Positions 21,381-31,001 of a stretch of 37,670 nucleotides of DNA are shown here, one piece after another. Numbering within the stretch: position 1 is the stretch's first letter; each line of letters opens with the position of its first letter. Position numbers and translations under genes: made by a program. The stretch comes from Acidobacteriota bacterium (GTDB lineage Bacteria; Acidobacteriota; Thermoanaerobaculia; UBA5066), in assembly GCA_030278895.1 (NCBI GenBank), contig JARXKK010000017.1, positions 1,928-39,597 on the forward strand, in the 5' to 3' direction. The notes below the pieces were generated by a model. The model was not told the DNA's origin, ran no database searches, and saw only the letters and a program-made list of their open reading frames with translations.

Positions 21381-23237
21381 TCAGGCGGCGGCCTCGCGAT
21401 CCTTGAGCTGCAGAGCGTAGAGGCGGGCGTAGAGCCCGTCTTCCGCGAGGAGCTCGGCGTGGGTGCCGGACTCCTTCACCTCGCCGTGCGACAGGACGAG
21501 AATCCGGTCCGCACGCACGATCGTCGAGAGCCGGTGCGCGACCACGATCGACGTGCGGCCGGCGAGAACGCGCTCCACGGCGCGCTCGATCGTCCGCTCG
21601 GTCTCGGGGTCGACGGACGAGGTGGCCTCGTCGAGGATGAGGACGCGCGGGTCGCGCGCGAGGGCGCGGGCGAACGCGACGAGCTGCTTTTCGCCCACGG
21701 ACAAGCCGCCTCCGCGCTCGGACAGCTTCGCATCGAGGCCGCCCGGAATGCGCGCGAGGAGCGGTCCGAGGCCGACCTCGAGGCACGCCTCTTCGATGCG
21801 CGCGCGCGCCATTTCGGGGTCGAAGAACGAGACGTTGTCGGCGATCGTGCCCGTGAAGAGGAACGTGTCCTGCAGGACGATCCCGAAGTGTTTGCGCAGA
21901 TCGACGGGGTCGTAGCGGCGAACGTCGGTGCCGTCCACGAGGACTCGCCCTCCCGTGACGTCGTAGAAGCGCAGGAGGAGATTCAGGATCGTGGACTTTC
22001 CGGCCCCCGTCGCGCCCACGAGCGCGACCGTGCGCCCCGGCTCCACGTGGAACGAGACGCCCTTCAGGATCTCCTCGCCCGCCGTGTACGAGAAGCGCAC
22101 GTCCTCGAAGGCGACGTCCCCGCGCAGGGGTTCCTCGGGGACAACCGGGTGCTCGGGTGCCGTGATCGACGGCCGTTCGTCGAGGAGCTGGAAGATGCGC
22201 TCCGACGAGGCCATGGCGGCCTGGAGGATGTTGTATTTCTCCGAGAGGTCCATGAGCGGGCGGTAGAAGCGCTTGCTGTACTGGAGGAACGCCACGACGG
22301 CCCCGAGCGTCATGCGGCCCCGGATCACCTCGCCGCCGCCGTACCAGACGATCGACCCCATGCCGACCGCCGACAGGAAGTCGAGTGCGGGGTAGAAGAC
22401 GGAGTAATAGAAAATCGAGTCGATGTTCGCCTTGCGGTGCGCGTCGTTCACCTCGGCGAAACGCTGGCGGGCGACGGCCTCGCGGCGGAACAGCTGGACG
22501 ATGCCGATTCCGGAAATGTGCTCCTGGAGGAACGCATTCACGCGCGCGATCTTCACGCGCACGTCGCGGTACGTGTCGCGCGCGCCCTTCCGGAACCAGT
22601 TCGTGACCCAGAGCATCGGGAGCAGGATCGCGAACGTGATCGCGGCGAGCGTCGTGTCGAGCGTGAAGAGGATTGCGACGATCCCGGCCAGAACCGCCAC
22701 GTCGCCGAGGAGAGCCACGAAGCCCGAGGTGAAGAGCTCGTTCAGCGCGTCCACGTCGGTCGTCAGGCGCGTCATGAGCCGGCCGACGGGCGTCCTGTCG
22801 TAGAGCGCGATGTCGGCCTGCTGCAGGTGCGCGAAGATCCGGGTCCGGAGGTCGAACATGACGCCCTGTCCCATCGTCGACGTCCACCAGACCATGACCA
22901 TCATGAAGACGAAGGCGAAGGTCGCCATGAGGATCGAGAGCGCCGCGATCCACTCGATTCCGTGCCCCGCGTGGAGGTCCACGCCGAAGAAGCGAAAGAA
23001 CCCGTCGACGCCACGCGCGGCGCCTCCGGCTCCGGTCTTCTCCTTCGAGAAGAGGAGGTCGATCGCCGCCGCCGTCAGGAGCGGGCTCGCGAGCTGCGCG
23101 AAGGACTCGAGGAGGAGGACGACGACCGCCCCGGACGCGTAGCGCCGGTACGGGCGGGCCAGAGAGAAGAGTCTCCGAACGAGACGGGGCTCGAAGGCCT
23201 TCCCGAGGGTCTCTTCCTCGTGCGGCGTTTCGGCCAT
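21381..23237 (-). CDS. ABC exporter half-transporter, canonical Walker B, altered signature
   Basis: 618-residue half-transporter: six-helix membrane domain (about 20-345) and nucleotide-binding domain (about 373-615). Walker A is GATGAGKST (408-416), Q-loop LQDTFLF, Walker B VLILDEATSSVD (532-543, catalytic E537) and the switch histidine lies in VAHRLST. The signature reads LSVGEKQL (512-519) rather than LSGGQ. Together with the partner gene this is the asymmetric layout of heterodimeric type IV exporters such as BmrCD and TM287/288: this subunit keeps the catalytic Glu and supplies the altered signature to the degenerate site. The ATG at 23237 shares one base with the partner's stop (TGATG). 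The substrate is unknown: drug, lipid or envelope precursor are all possible. rmlB begins 40 bases downstream. Confidence 0.93.
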   Translation of the reverse strand: MAETPHEEETLGKAFEPRLVRRLFSLARPYRRYASGAVVVLLLESFAQLASPLLTAAAIDLLFSKEKTGAGGAARGVDGFFRFFGVDLHAGHGIEWIAALSILMATFAFVFMMVMVWWTSTMGQGVMFDLRTRIFAHLQQADIALYDRTPVGRLMTRLTTDVDALNELFTSGFVALLGDVAVLAGIVAILFTLDTTLAAITFAILLPMLWVTNWFRKGARDTYRDVRVKIARVNAFLQEHISGIGIVQLFRREAVARQRFAEVNDAHRKANIDSIFYYSVFYPALDFLSAVGMGSIVWYGGGEVIRGRMTLGAVVAFLQYSKRFYRPLMDLSEKYNILQAAMASSERIFQLLDERPSITAPEHPVVPEEPLRGDVAFEDVRFSYTAGEEILKGVSFHVEPGRTVALVGATGAGKSTILNLLLRFYDVTGGRVLVDGTDVRRYDPVDLRKHFGIVLQDTFLFTGTIADNVSFFDPEMARARIEEACLEVGLGPLLARIPGGLDAKLSERGGGLSVGEKQLVAFARALARDPRVLILDEATSSVDPETERTIERAVERVLAGRTSIVVAHRLSTIVRADRILVLSHGEVKESGTHAELLAEDGLYARLYALQLKDREAAA

Positions 23238-24964
23238 CAGGCGGCTTCCATCTCTTCGGCGAGGCGCTGGCGTTCGGCGATCGCCGCGTAGAGGCCGCCC
23301 ATCGCGAGAAGCTCCGCGTGCGTGCCCGTCTCCACGACGCGGCCGCCATCGAGCACGGCGGCGACGTCGGCGTTCTGGAGCGTGGACAGGCGGTGCGAGA
23401 CGAGGAACACCGTGCGGCCGCCGGCGGCGCCTTTCAGCCCCTCGAGGATCTTCGCCTCTGTCTCCGTGTCGACGGAGGAGAACGCGTCGTCGAGGACGAG
23501 AATCGGCGCATCCGTGAGGAGGGCCCGGGCGAGCGCCGTGCGCTGCTTCTGCCCGCCCGAGAGCGTGATCCCGCGTTCGCCGACGATCGTGTCGAGTCCC
23601 TTGGGGAACCGCGCGACGTCCGGGGCGAGGCCGGCGTCCTGGACGGCGCGCTCGATCTCGGCGCGCGTCGCGTCGGGCCTGCCGAACGCGACGTTGTTCG
23701 CGAGCGTGTCCGAGAAGAGAAACGTCTCCTGCGGTACGGCGGCGACGTTGCGGCGCAGGACCGGCAGGGGAATCGTCGTCAGGTCGCGGCCGCCGACAAA
23801 GATCGTTCCCGCCGGGGGATCGTCGAGCCGGAGGAGAAGGTTGAGGAGCGTGGACTTCCCGGCGCCCGTGCGTCCCACGATGGCGACCGTCGTCCCGGCG
23901 GCGACGCGGAGCGAGACGCCGGTCAGGATGGACCGCTCGCCGTGCGCGAACGACAGTTCCCGGAATTCGACGTCGCCGGGGAGGCGCTCGCCCGTGTCTT
24001 CCTCGGCGGGGAGGGGCATCGCGTCCCAGAGGTCGACCATGCGGTTCCAGGACGCGGCCCCGCGCTGCCCGAGGTTCACGACCCATCCGAGCGCGATCGC
24101 CGGCCAGATGAGCTCGAGCATGTAGAGATTGAACTCCACGTACCGCGCGACGGAGAGTTTGCCCGCGAGGATGAAGCGCCCGCCCGCCCACAGCGTGAGC
24201 GCGAACCCCACGCCGACGAGGAACTGGAGGAGCGGGAAGAACAGGGCGTTCAGGCGCGCGAGCCCCAGATTCCGCCTCCTGAACTCGCGGTTGTTCGCGT
24301 CGAAGCGGGCTTCCTCGCTCTTCTCGCGCGCGAAGGCGCGGACGAGACGGACGCCCGAAAAGTTCTCCTGGGCCTCGGCGGAGATCTCGCTGAAAAACTC
24401 CTGGATCTTCGTGAAGCGCCTGTGCGTGGCCTGGCCCATGACCTTCGTGGCGATCGCGATGACCGGGAACACCGCGAGCGCGACGAGCGTCAACGGGGGC
24501 GAGACCGAGAACATGAGCGCGAGCGCCGCGATGCCCACGAACAGCGTGTTCGCGGCCTGCATGATTCCCGGGCCGAGCAGCATGCGGACGGCCGAGAGGT
24601 CGTTCACGGCCCGGCTCATGAGGTCTCCCACGCGGTTCTTCCGGTACCAGGGCGGCGGCAGCCGCAGGAGGTGGTCGAAGAGATCCCGGCGCATCTCGTA
24701 CTCGATGTCGCGCGACGCGCCGATGAGGATTCGGCGCGTCAGGAAGAGTGCGATCGCGTCGCCCACGGCGAGGAGGACGATGACGCCCGCGAGGCGGAAC
24801 AGCCTTTCGCGGGTCACGCCGGCGCCGAGCTCCTCGATGGCCCGCCGGACGACGCCCGGCATCGCGAGGAAGAGACCGGTCGACGCGAGCATCGCGCAGA
24901 AGCCGGCCGTGTACGCGCCGGGACGCCGGCGAAAATAGCGCAGGAAGCGGGGGAGGTCTCGCAT
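23237..24964 (-). CDS. ABC exporter half-transporter with Asp in place of catalytic Glu
   Basis: 575-residue half-transporter, partner of the next gene. Six-helix membrane domain (about 15-310) with EFFSEISAEAQENFSGVRLV coupling region, then the ATPase: Walker A GRTGAGKST (364-372), Q-loop PQETFLF, intact signature LSGGQKQR (468-475), Walker B ILVLDDAFSSVD (488-499) and VSHRLST. The position of the catalytic Glu is Asp (LDDA), as in the degenerate site of heterodimeric exporters, while the canonical signature completes the partner's active site. I chose the ATG at 24964 because the family starts near RDLPRFLRYFRRRPG; an ATG at 25048 would add 28 residues. No clear Shine-Dalgarno is seen at either. 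It is the first gene of the minus-strand group and divergent from the CXXCH protein gene; a TATATT at 25021-25016 could be a -10 box. Confidence 0.92.
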   Translation of the reverse strand: MRDLPRFLRYFRRRPGAYTAGFCAMLASTGLFLAMPGVVRRAIEELGAGVTRERLFRLAGVIVLLAVGDAIALFLTRRILIGASRDIEYEMRRDLFDHLLRLPPPWYRKNRVGDLMSRAVNDLSAVRMLLGPGIMQAANTLFVGIAALALMFSVSPPLTLVALAVFPVIAIATKVMGQATHRRFTKIQEFFSEISAEAQENFSGVRLVRAFAREKSEEARFDANNREFRRRNLGLARLNALFFPLLQFLVGVGFALTLWAGGRFILAGKLSVARYVEFNLYMLELIWPAIALGWVVNLGQRGAASWNRMVDLWDAMPLPAEEDTGERLPGDVEFRELSFAHGERSILTGVSLRVAAGTTVAIVGRTGAGKSTLLNLLLRLDDPPAGTIFVGGRDLTTIPLPVLRRNVAAVPQETFLFSDTLANNVAFGRPDATRAEIERAVQDAGLAPDVARFPKGLDTIVGERGITLSGGQKQRTALARALLTDAPILVLDDAFSSVDTETEAKILEGLKGAAGGRTVFLVSHRLSTLQNADVAAVLDGGRVVETGTHAELLAMGGLYAAIAERQRLAEEMEAA

Positions 24965-25092
24965 GGGGTTGGGGGGCGCGCGCCCGTGGGTACGTGCGCA
25001 GCGGCGCCGGATCGAAATATACAGGAGGATCTGATACCGGCGCATCATGGACGCGCCGCGCGCCCCGCCCCAAGAGTGTATCGGGGGTCACC

Positions 25093-25647
25093 ATGAGCGT
25101 TCCCCTGGTTCTCCTCGCCCTCGTCGCCCTCGGAGTCATCGGGGCCATCCTCATGATTCCCGTCCTGCGGGTCTATCGCGGGACGCGCCTCGTGGAGTGT
25201 CCCGAGACGAAGCTGCCGGCCGCCGTGAAAATCGACGCGGTCCGCGCCGCCCTCACCGTGTTCGGGGACGAGCCGTCGCGTCTGCGTCTCGCGGACTGCT
25301 CGCGCTGGCCCGAGAAGGCCGGCTGCGGCCAGGAGTGTCTCGGCGAGGTCGAGCGCGACGGGGCTTCCTGCCTCGTGCGCAACATCGTCGCGGAATGGTA
25401 CCGGGGCAAGTTCTGCGCCTTCTGCGGAAAACAGGTTCCCGAGGTGAAGTGGAACGAGCATCGCCCGGCGCTCCTCGCGCCGGACGGCGTGACGGTGTCG
25501 TGGAAGGACGTGAAACCGGAGGGCCTGCCGGATGTCTTCTCGACGCACAAGCCGGTGTGCTGGGACTGCCACGTCGTGCAGGGCGTCGTGCGCGAGCGCC
25601 CGGACGTCGTGACCGTGAGGCCGGATCGAAAGCACCTCTACAGCTGA
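25093..25647 (+). CDS. Membrane-anchored cysteine-rich protein with CXXCH
   Basis: No named family recognised. The 184-residue product has one N-terminal transmembrane helix (about 3-24) and a domain with ten cysteines: C36, C69, C78, C82, C93, C108, C111, C156 and C159 among them. CAFC (108-111) and CWDCH (156-160) are paired motifs; CWDCH is formally a heme c site, but in this setting a zinc or structural role is as likely. The N-terminal helix has positive residues (R26, R29) on its C-terminal side, which by the positive-inside rule hints that the Cys domain is cytoplasmic, arguing against heme c. The start ATG 25093 follows GGGGG. It is divergent from the ABC exporter pair and converges on the propeller kinase. 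Confidence 0.7.
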   Translation: MSVPLVLLALVALGVIGAILMIPVLRVYRGTRLVECPETKLPAAVKIDAVRAALTVFGDEPSRLRLADCSRWPEKAGCGQECLGEVERDGASCLVRNIVAEWYRGKFCAFCGKQVPEVKWNEHRPALLAPDGVTVSWKDVKPEGLPDVFSTHKPVCWDCHVVQGVVRERPDVVTVRPDRKHLYS

Positions 25648-25687
25648 CGAAGATCGGAGAGAAAGCCGGCCAGCCGCTGGAACGGCC

Positions 25688-28324
25688 TTATCGCCGGACC
25701 CGGTCGATCAAAACAATGTCGGAGCTCTGGCGGTAACGGTCGAAGACGATTTCCTTGCCGTCGGGCGACACGTCGAAGCTCCTCATGACAATCTGCTTGC
25801 TCAGATTCGTCAGCTGACGCTGCTGGCCGGTCGCCAGATCGAGCAGCGAGAAGTTCTGCAGCCACAACACGCCCTGAGTGACGACCAAACTCTTACCGTC
25901 GGGCAGAAACCGGTACCGGTCGCCCGTGTTCCCGACCCAGATCTCCGGAAGCGGGAAAGCCCGCTTGTCCGGTGTGACGCCCTGGAGCCGGACAGTCGCG
26001 GAGCCCTGACCTTCCGAGTAGAGGATGAAGCGGCCATCGGGCGACCACACCGGATTGGAAATGACTGAATTCACCCCGTCGACCAGGGGTACGGGTGTAC
26101 CGCCACCCACAGGTACTTTGAAGAGTGGATTCGCCTTGCCTTCGGTGGCAGCGACGGCCAGCCATTTCCCATCCGGTGACCAAGAGGGCGCGCCACGGAC
26201 TTCGAGCGACTCGGCGACGCGACGCACATTGGTGCCGTCCACCGCCATCAAGTAAAGGCGCCCGCGCCCCTCGCTGCGGACGACAAAGCAGATCTCGGTG
26301 CCATCGGGCGAGACGGCCGGCGCATTCGCCACGACGCCCTCGCTTCCTTTCCACAGCTCTACTTCCGAACCATCCTTGAGCTTCCACAGCCCGTCCGCTG
26401 CCCCCTTCGATCCCAGATACAGGAGGTAACCAGCTCCAAACCGAGGCGCGGCCGCGCGCACGGTTGGCAGTTTGAAGTGGCTCACAGCAGACTCATCGAC
26501 GACGTGATCCGTGATCGGCACCCTCCAGAGGTCACGGACAGGATTGGCCACTGTTGCAACCAATCGCCGGGCGGTGGCGCTGGCGCCGACCGAAACATAC
26601 TCCTCGAGACCCGCGCTCACCGCGTGCGGAATCCGTCGTTCGACGTCCATCGCGTAGAGGCCGGAACCGGAGCCGTCCTCTCGCATGGCGGTGTAAATCA
26701 GCGTGCGTTCGTCGAGCAGAATTGGGTAGGCCACTCGCGAGTTGTGATGGGTCAGCCGCTCGGCGACCCCGCCGGCTGAGGCTATCCGCCAGATGTCCAT
26801 CTCGTCGGGGGGTATCCCTCGGACGAAATAGACGAAGCGCCCGTCCGGCGACCAGGTTACGTAGTGTTGGTGAACCCCGGGCTTTTCGACGCAGACCTGC
26901 CTGGGGTTTCCTCCGTTCCGATCCGCAATGAAGATTGGATCCCCTGGATCCGGTGTGTAGTACAGGATCCGATTGTGGTCGGGCGACCATGCCGCCTCGA
27001 CGGCGTTCGGCAGGAAAGGGCGCGGTGCCCCGCCCATCGTAGGCACGAGCAAGACGCTGTGGACTCTTCCGTCCTTCGAGTTGGTCCGGAACCATACGTG
27101 GGCTCCTTCGCCGGAGAAGCCCACGCCGTGAACGATCGGGTTTGCGAGGGACGGGTAGCGACCTTTGGTGAGGTTCAAAAACTCGCCGCTGCCCACCTGG
27201 CTCACCCAGGCATCGAAGGGACCATCGCGGTCCGCGAGAAAAGCCACGAACTTTCCATCGGCGGAGATGCTCGCATCGAGCTCGGAGCCCTCCCAGTCCG
27301 TAAAGCGGCTGAAGCGGGCGCCCGCGAGCGGGTCTTTCCAAAAATAGTCACGCTGACGCAACTGCCATCCAACGGACCCGAGCAGAAGAAGCCCGGCGGT
27401 GATGGCTCCCGGAATCCACCAGGAGCGCCGTGCGGGCGGGGTCCGCGTAGGGGCAGCCAACGCGATACGCGGCGCCCCGTCCGATGTGCCTGAGTACGCT
27501 TCCAGCCCGAAGCCGAGGTCTCGCGCCGATTGGAATCGTTCCTCGGGCCGCTTCTCCAGGCACCGACGCACGATGCGGCTCAGCGAAGTCGGGATGCCCG
27601 GATCACCGGCCGAGAGATCCGGAGGGTCCTCCGTCAGAATCGCAGCCAGCGTCTCCGCCCCGGTCTCCTTCTGGAACGCTCTCCGCTTGGAGAGCATCTC
27701 GTAGAGAACTGCGCCGAAGGCAAAGATGTCGCCACGGTGGTCCACGGCCAGTCCCTTGACCTGTTCCGGAGACATGTAACCAACCGTCCCGAGAATCTCG
27801 TTCTTCGCGGTCCCCGTTCCCGCTTGGGATCCAACGGACTCGGGTTCGAGGAGCTTGGCCAGGCCAAAGTCCAGGATTTTGACCCGGCCCTCTTTGGTAA
27901 CGAAGAGGTTCTCCGGCTTGAGGTCCCGGTGGACGATGCCTTTTTCGTGGGCCGCGGCCAGTCCGTGGGCGATCTGCACGGCGAAGTCGACCGCCTTACG
28001 GGGAGTGAGCGCTCCTTCTGCCAGGCGGTCGCGGAGCGTTTCCCCTTCCAAAAGCTCTGACACGGCGTAAGGGACGCCTTCGTGGCTCCCGATGTCGTAG
28101 ACGGCCAGGACGTTGGGGTGGTTGAGGGCGCCGGCTGCGCGGGCCTCCTGCTCGAAGCGGCGGAGGCGGCCGGAGTCGCTCGACACCTCGGACGGCAGCA
28201 CCTTCACCGCGACATCGCGGTTCAGACGCGGGTCACGCGCGCGATATACCTCACCCATGCCACCGGCCCCGAGAAGGCCAATGAGCTCGTAGGGGCCCAG
28301 ACGGGTTCCGGGAGAGAACCGCAC
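25688..28324 (-). CDS. Transmembrane Ser/Thr kinase with TolB/WD40-like beta-propeller
   Basis: 878-residue Hanks-type kinase. Kinase domain 11-275: GAGGMGEV (19-26), K41 in VAVK, HRDLKPEN (132-139), DFG (152-154) and SPE (185-187), all intact. One transmembrane helix (about 302-321) separates it from a C-terminal propeller (about 340-878) with at least seven blades marked by S(A/P)DG repeats: SADGKFV, SPDGRFV, SPDGTEI, SPDGKWL, SPDGRFI, LPDGKSL and SPDGKEI. The propeller is probably periplasmic and may bind a protein or sugar ligand; this kinase layout is common in Acidobacteriota. The start is GTG at 28324; no good ribosome binding site. Third positions are visibly less GC-rich than in neighbouring genes, which may mean recent transfer or duplication. 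It lies 91 bases after the oxidase operon on the same strand. Confidence 0.9.
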   Translation of the reverse strand: MRFSPGTRLGPYELIGLLGAGGMGEVYRARDPRLNRDVAVKVLPSEVSSDSGRLRRFEQEARAAGALNHPNVLAVYDIGSHEGVPYAVSELLEGETLRDRLAEGALTPRKAVDFAVQIAHGLAAAHEKGIVHRDLKPENLFVTKEGRVKILDFGLAKLLEPESVGSQAGTGTAKNEILGTVGYMSPEQVKGLAVDHRGDIFAFGAVLYEMLSKRRAFQKETGAETLAAILTEDPPDLSAGDPGIPTSLSRIVRRCLEKRPEERFQSARDLGFGLEAYSGTSDGAPRIALAAPTRTPPARRSWWIPGAITAGLLLLGSVGWQLRQRDYFWKDPLAGARFSRFTDWEGSELDASISADGKFVAFLADRDGPFDAWVSQVGSGEFLNLTKGRYPSLANPIVHGVGFSGEGAHVWFRTNSKDGRVHSVLLVPTMGGAPRPFLPNAVEAAWSPDHNRILYYTPDPGDPIFIADRNGGNPRQVCVEKPGVHQHYVTWSPDGRFVYFVRGIPPDEMDIWRIASAGGVAERLTHHNSRVAYPILLDERTLIYTAMREDGSGSGLYAMDVERRIPHAVSAGLEEYVSVGASATARRLVATVANPVRDLWRVPITDHVVDESAVSHFKLPTVRAAAPRFGAGYLLYLGSKGAADGLWKLKDGSEVELWKGSEGVVANAPAVSPDGTEICFVVRSEGRGRLYLMAVDGTNVRRVAESLEVRGAPSWSPDGKWLAVAATEGKANPLFKVPVGGGTPVPLVDGVNSVISNPVWSPDGRFILYSEGQGSATVRLQGVTPDKRAFPLPEIWVGNTGDRYRFLPDGKSLVVTQGVLWLQNFSLLDLATGQQRQLTNLSKQIVMRSFDVSPDGKEIVFDRYRQSSDIVLIDRVRR

Positions 28325-28415
28325 AGGTTGTCTTTGAGACCGCCTTTCAACATTCTAGGCTCATCGACCTTCGAGCGCTCAGGTCGCACGCGGCGCCTTG
28401 CGCCTCGTCCGGGGG

Positions 28416-28721
28416 TTACCGCCCCGGCACCCCGAGCCAGCCGCGCGTGCCGTAGTCCGCGGCCAGGAGCAGGAAGAGGATAAACAGGAAGAACACGCCG
28501 GAGAGGATGATGACCGGCACGAGCTTCGTGTTCCCCTTCACGTGCATGAAGTAGAGGATGACGAGCGTCGACTTCAGTACGGCGATCGCGAGCGCCACGA
28601 AGTTGTTCGCGGGTCCGAGGTTGATGAACGCCGCCCCGACGGTGAGCGCCGTGAGGATCATGAGCGCCCCGAAGATTCCGAAGTAAGTCTTGAGAGGCTG
28701 GACGTGGCTGGACACGGACAT
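28416..28721 (-). CDS. Cytochrome c oxidase subunit IV (prokaryotic)
   Basis: 101-residue protein with three transmembrane helices (about 13-35, 42-62, 68-88), as in the small fourth subunit of caa3-type oxidases. The segment AVLKSTLVILYFMHVKG (48-63) is the family hallmark, with the Lys and the YFMH stretch. It probably stabilises the CuB site and oxidase assembly rather than taking part in catalysis. The ATG at 28721 shares its A with the stop of the subunit III gene (TGATG). It is the last gene of the alternative complex III/oxidase operon; 91 bases without a gene follow before the kinase, holding a GGCGC/GCGCC hairpin (28392-28404) without a T-tract. Confidence 0.92.
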   Translation of the reverse strand: MSVSSHVQPLKTYFGIFGALMILTALTVGAAFINLGPANNFVALAIAVLKSTLVILYFMHVKGNTKLVPVIILSGVFFLFILFLLLAADYGTRGWLGVPGR

Positions 28722-29365
28722 CAGTGCCTCCCGATGAGGTAGAGGAGCGGGAAGAGGAAGATCCACACGAGGTCGACGAAGTGCCAATACAGGCCCGTCC
28801 CCTCGAGGAAGTTGTAGTTCTGGGGCGTGTACGCGCCCGACCAGGCCCTCTTCGCGACGTAGCCGACGAGAAGGATCCCGATGATCATGTGGAGCGCGTG
28901 GAGGCCCGTCATCGCGAAATACAGCACGAAGAACATCTGGACGTGGTTCGACTCGGGCCCTTCGAAGTGGAACGACGGTCCGGGAATGTGGTGGTGCACG
29001 AACTTGTCGTGGTACTCGAAGCCCTTCACGACGAGGAAGACGGTGCCGAGCACCATCGTGAGGACGAGCAGCACCGAGGCGAGCTTCCCGCGGCCCGTCT
29101 GGCCGCCGCGCACGGCGAGCGCCATCGTGAGCGAGCTCGCGATCAGGACGACCGTGTTGAAGCACCCGAGTGTGATGTCGAGTTCGTGGCTGCCCGCGCG
29201 GAAGGCCGCGGGGTAGCTCGTTCGATAGAGACCGTAGGCCGCGAAGAGCCCGCCGAAGAACAGGATCTCCGTGACGAGGAAGGTCCACATTCCCAGCGTC
29301 GCGGAGTCCTTCTGCTGCTCGTAGCTGTCGAAGTGGTGGGCGAGACCCGGGCTGTCCTCAGACAC
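28721..29365 (-). CDS. coxC: Cytochrome c oxidase subunit III
   Basis: 214-residue subunit III of an aa3-type oxidase, with five helices rather than the seven of mitochondrial forms. Family marks are [19 protein letters not shown] near the N-terminus, [30 protein letters not shown] and [18 protein letters not shown] at the C-terminus. It lies in the cytoplasmic membrane beside subunit I and is thought to support proton uptake and stability. GTG at 29365 overlaps the end of subunit I by 8 bases, so translation is coupled. Confidence 0.96.
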   Translation of the reverse strand: MSEDSPGLAHHFDSYEQQKDSATLGMWTFLVTEILFFGGLFAAYGLYRTSYPAAFRAGSHELDITLGCFNTVVLIASSLTMALAVRGGQTGRGKLASVLLVLTMVLGTVFLVVKGFEYHDKFVHHHIPGPSFHFEGPESNHVQMFFVLYFAMTGLHALHMIIGILLVGYVAKRAWSGAYTPQNYNFLEGTGLYWHFVDLVWIFLFPLLYLIGRH

Positions 29366-31001
29366 TTCTCACCTCGGGGGCATTCGCAGCCACGGGGTAC
29401 GTGTAGGGCGCCGTGGTGACGACGGGAGGGGTCTCGAAGTTGAGGACGGGGGGCGGCGAGGTCGTCTGCCATTCGAGACCCGTCGCGCCCCAAGGGTTCG
29501 CGGGCGCCTTCGGGCCGTACCGCATCGACCAGGTGAAGTAGATGAGGGGCATGAGGTAGCCGAGCCCGAGGACGGTCGCGCCGGCAGACGACATGACGTT
29601 CAGGACCTGGAACTCGGGCGGATAGGAGTGGTACCGCCGGGGCATGCCGAGGTAGCCGAGGATGAACTGCGGGAAGAACGTGACGTTGAACCCCACGAAG
29701 ACGACGAGCGCCGAGAGCTTCGACCAGAACACGGGGTACATGCGGCCCGTGATCTTCGGCCACCAGTAGTGGAGGCCGCCCAGGTAGCCCATGATCGCGC
29801 CGCCGACCATGATGTAGTGGAAGTGGGCGATGATGAAGTACGTGTCGTGCACGTGCGCGTCGATTCCGAGCGTCGCGAGCATCACGCCCGTGAGGCCTCC
29901 GATCGTGAAGAGGCCGATGAAGCCGAGCGCGTAGAGCATCGGCGTGTCCCATGAGATCGAGCCCTTGTAGAGCGTGGCCGTCCAGTTGAAAACCTTGATC
30001 GCGGACGGGACCGCGACGAGCATCGAGAGGACCGAGAAGATGACCCCCGCGTAGATCGACTGGCCCGCCACGAACATGTGGTGTCCCCACACGAGGAAGC
30101 CGAGGACCGCGATCCCGATCGACGCGAACGCGACGAACTTGTATCCGAAGATGGGCTTGCGCGAGAACGTGGCCACGAGCTCCGAGATGACGCCCATGGC
30201 GGGCAGAATCATGATGTAGACGGCCGGGTGAGAGTAGAACCAGAAGAGATGCTGGAATAGCACCGGGTCGCCGCCGATCTTCGGGTCGAAGACGCCGACG
30301 TGGAAGACGCGCTCGGCCGCGATGAGAAGGATCGTGATGGCGACGACCGGCGTTCCGAGGATCTGGATGATGCTCGTCGCGTAGTGTCCCCACACGAAGA
30401 GAGGCAGGCGGAACCACGTCATGCCTGGCGCGCGCATCCGGTGGATCGTGACGACGAAGTTGAGCCCCGTCAGGATCGATGAGAAACCTGCGATGAAGAT
30501 GCCGACCCCGACGGTGAGCACGGACGTCGACACGTAGTTCGTCGAGAGCGGCGTGTAGAACGTCCAGCCGGTGTCCACGCCGCCGTGCAGGAGCGCCCAC
30601 AGCGTCAGGGCGCCGCCGATCGAGTACAGGTACCACGAGAAGAGGTTGATCCGCGGGAACGCGAGATCCTTCGCGCCGATCATGAGCGGGATCAGGAAGT
30701 TCCCGAGGACGGCCGGGATCCCGGGAATCAGGAAGAAGAAGATCATCAGGACGCCGTGCATCGTGAAGAGGCGGTTGTAGATGTCCGGCTGGAAGAAGTC
30801 GCCCTCCGGCGTCGCGAGCTCCATCCGGATGAGGACCGCCATGAACCCGCCCAGCGCGAAGAAGACGCTGACCGAGACGAGGTAGAGGAGCGCGATGCGC
30901 TTGTGGTCGCGCGTCAGGAGCCACGACTTGAGGCCGTACGCGGCATTGAGGTAGTGGGTGCGCGGGCCGCCGTCCGGCAGCGTGGACGGTGTCGTGGTCA
31001 T
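29358..31001 (-). CDS. coxA: Cytochrome c oxidase subunit I, A2 type
   Basis: 547-residue catalytic subunit of the heme-copper oxidase: 12 helices binding heme a, heme a3 and CuB, reducing oxygen to water and pumping protons. Predicted ligands are H82 and H395 (heme a), H393 (heme a3), H258, H307 and H308 (CuB), with Y262 the cross-linked tyrosine. The segment YSHPAVY (256-262) has Ala where A1-type enzymes have the proton-channel Glu of GHPEVY; the YSHP form marks the A2 subfamily, in which Tyr and Ser take over that role. The heme-a/heme-a3 segment is [14 protein letters not shown] (385-398). The ATG at 31001 overlaps subunit II as ATGA. Confidence 0.97.
   Translation of the reverse strand: MTTTPSTLPDGGPRTHYLNAAYGLKSWLLTRDHKRIALLYLVSVSVFFALGGFMAVLIRMELATPEGDFFQPDIYNRLFTMHGVLMIFFFLIPGIPAVLGNFLIPLMIGAKDLAFPRINLFSWYLYSIGGALTLWALLHGGVDTGWTFYTPLSTNYVSTSVLTVGVGIFIAGFSSILTGLNFVVTIHRMRAPGMTWFRLPLFVWGHYATSIIQILGTPVVAITILLIAAERVFHVGVFDPKIGGDPVLFQHLFWFYSHPAVYIMILPAMGVISELVATFSRKPIFGYKFVAFASIGIAVLGFLVWGHHMFVAGQSIYAGVIFSVLSMLVAVPSAIKVFNWTATLYKGSISWDTPMLYALGFIGLFTIGGLTGVMLATLGIDAHVHDTYFIIAHFHYIMVGGAIMGYLGGLHYWWPKITGRMYPVFWSKLSALVVFVGFNVTFFPQFILGYLGMPRRYHSYPPEFQVLNVMSSAGATVLGLGYLMPLIYFTWSMRYGPKAPANPWGATGLEWQTTSPPPVLNFETPPVVTTAPYTYPVAANAPEVRSV

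Noticed and set aside
21381-25154. Single fusion of the two ABC genes on the minus strand
   Set aside because: The part before ATG 23237 is an out-of-frame Arg/His/Pro-rich read of the first ABC gene; the real first gene is in another frame and ends in TGATG.
28392-28404. GGCGC/GCGCC hairpin after the oxidase operon as a terminator
   Set aside because: No T-tract follows on the minus strand; a rho-dependent end cannot be ruled in or out.
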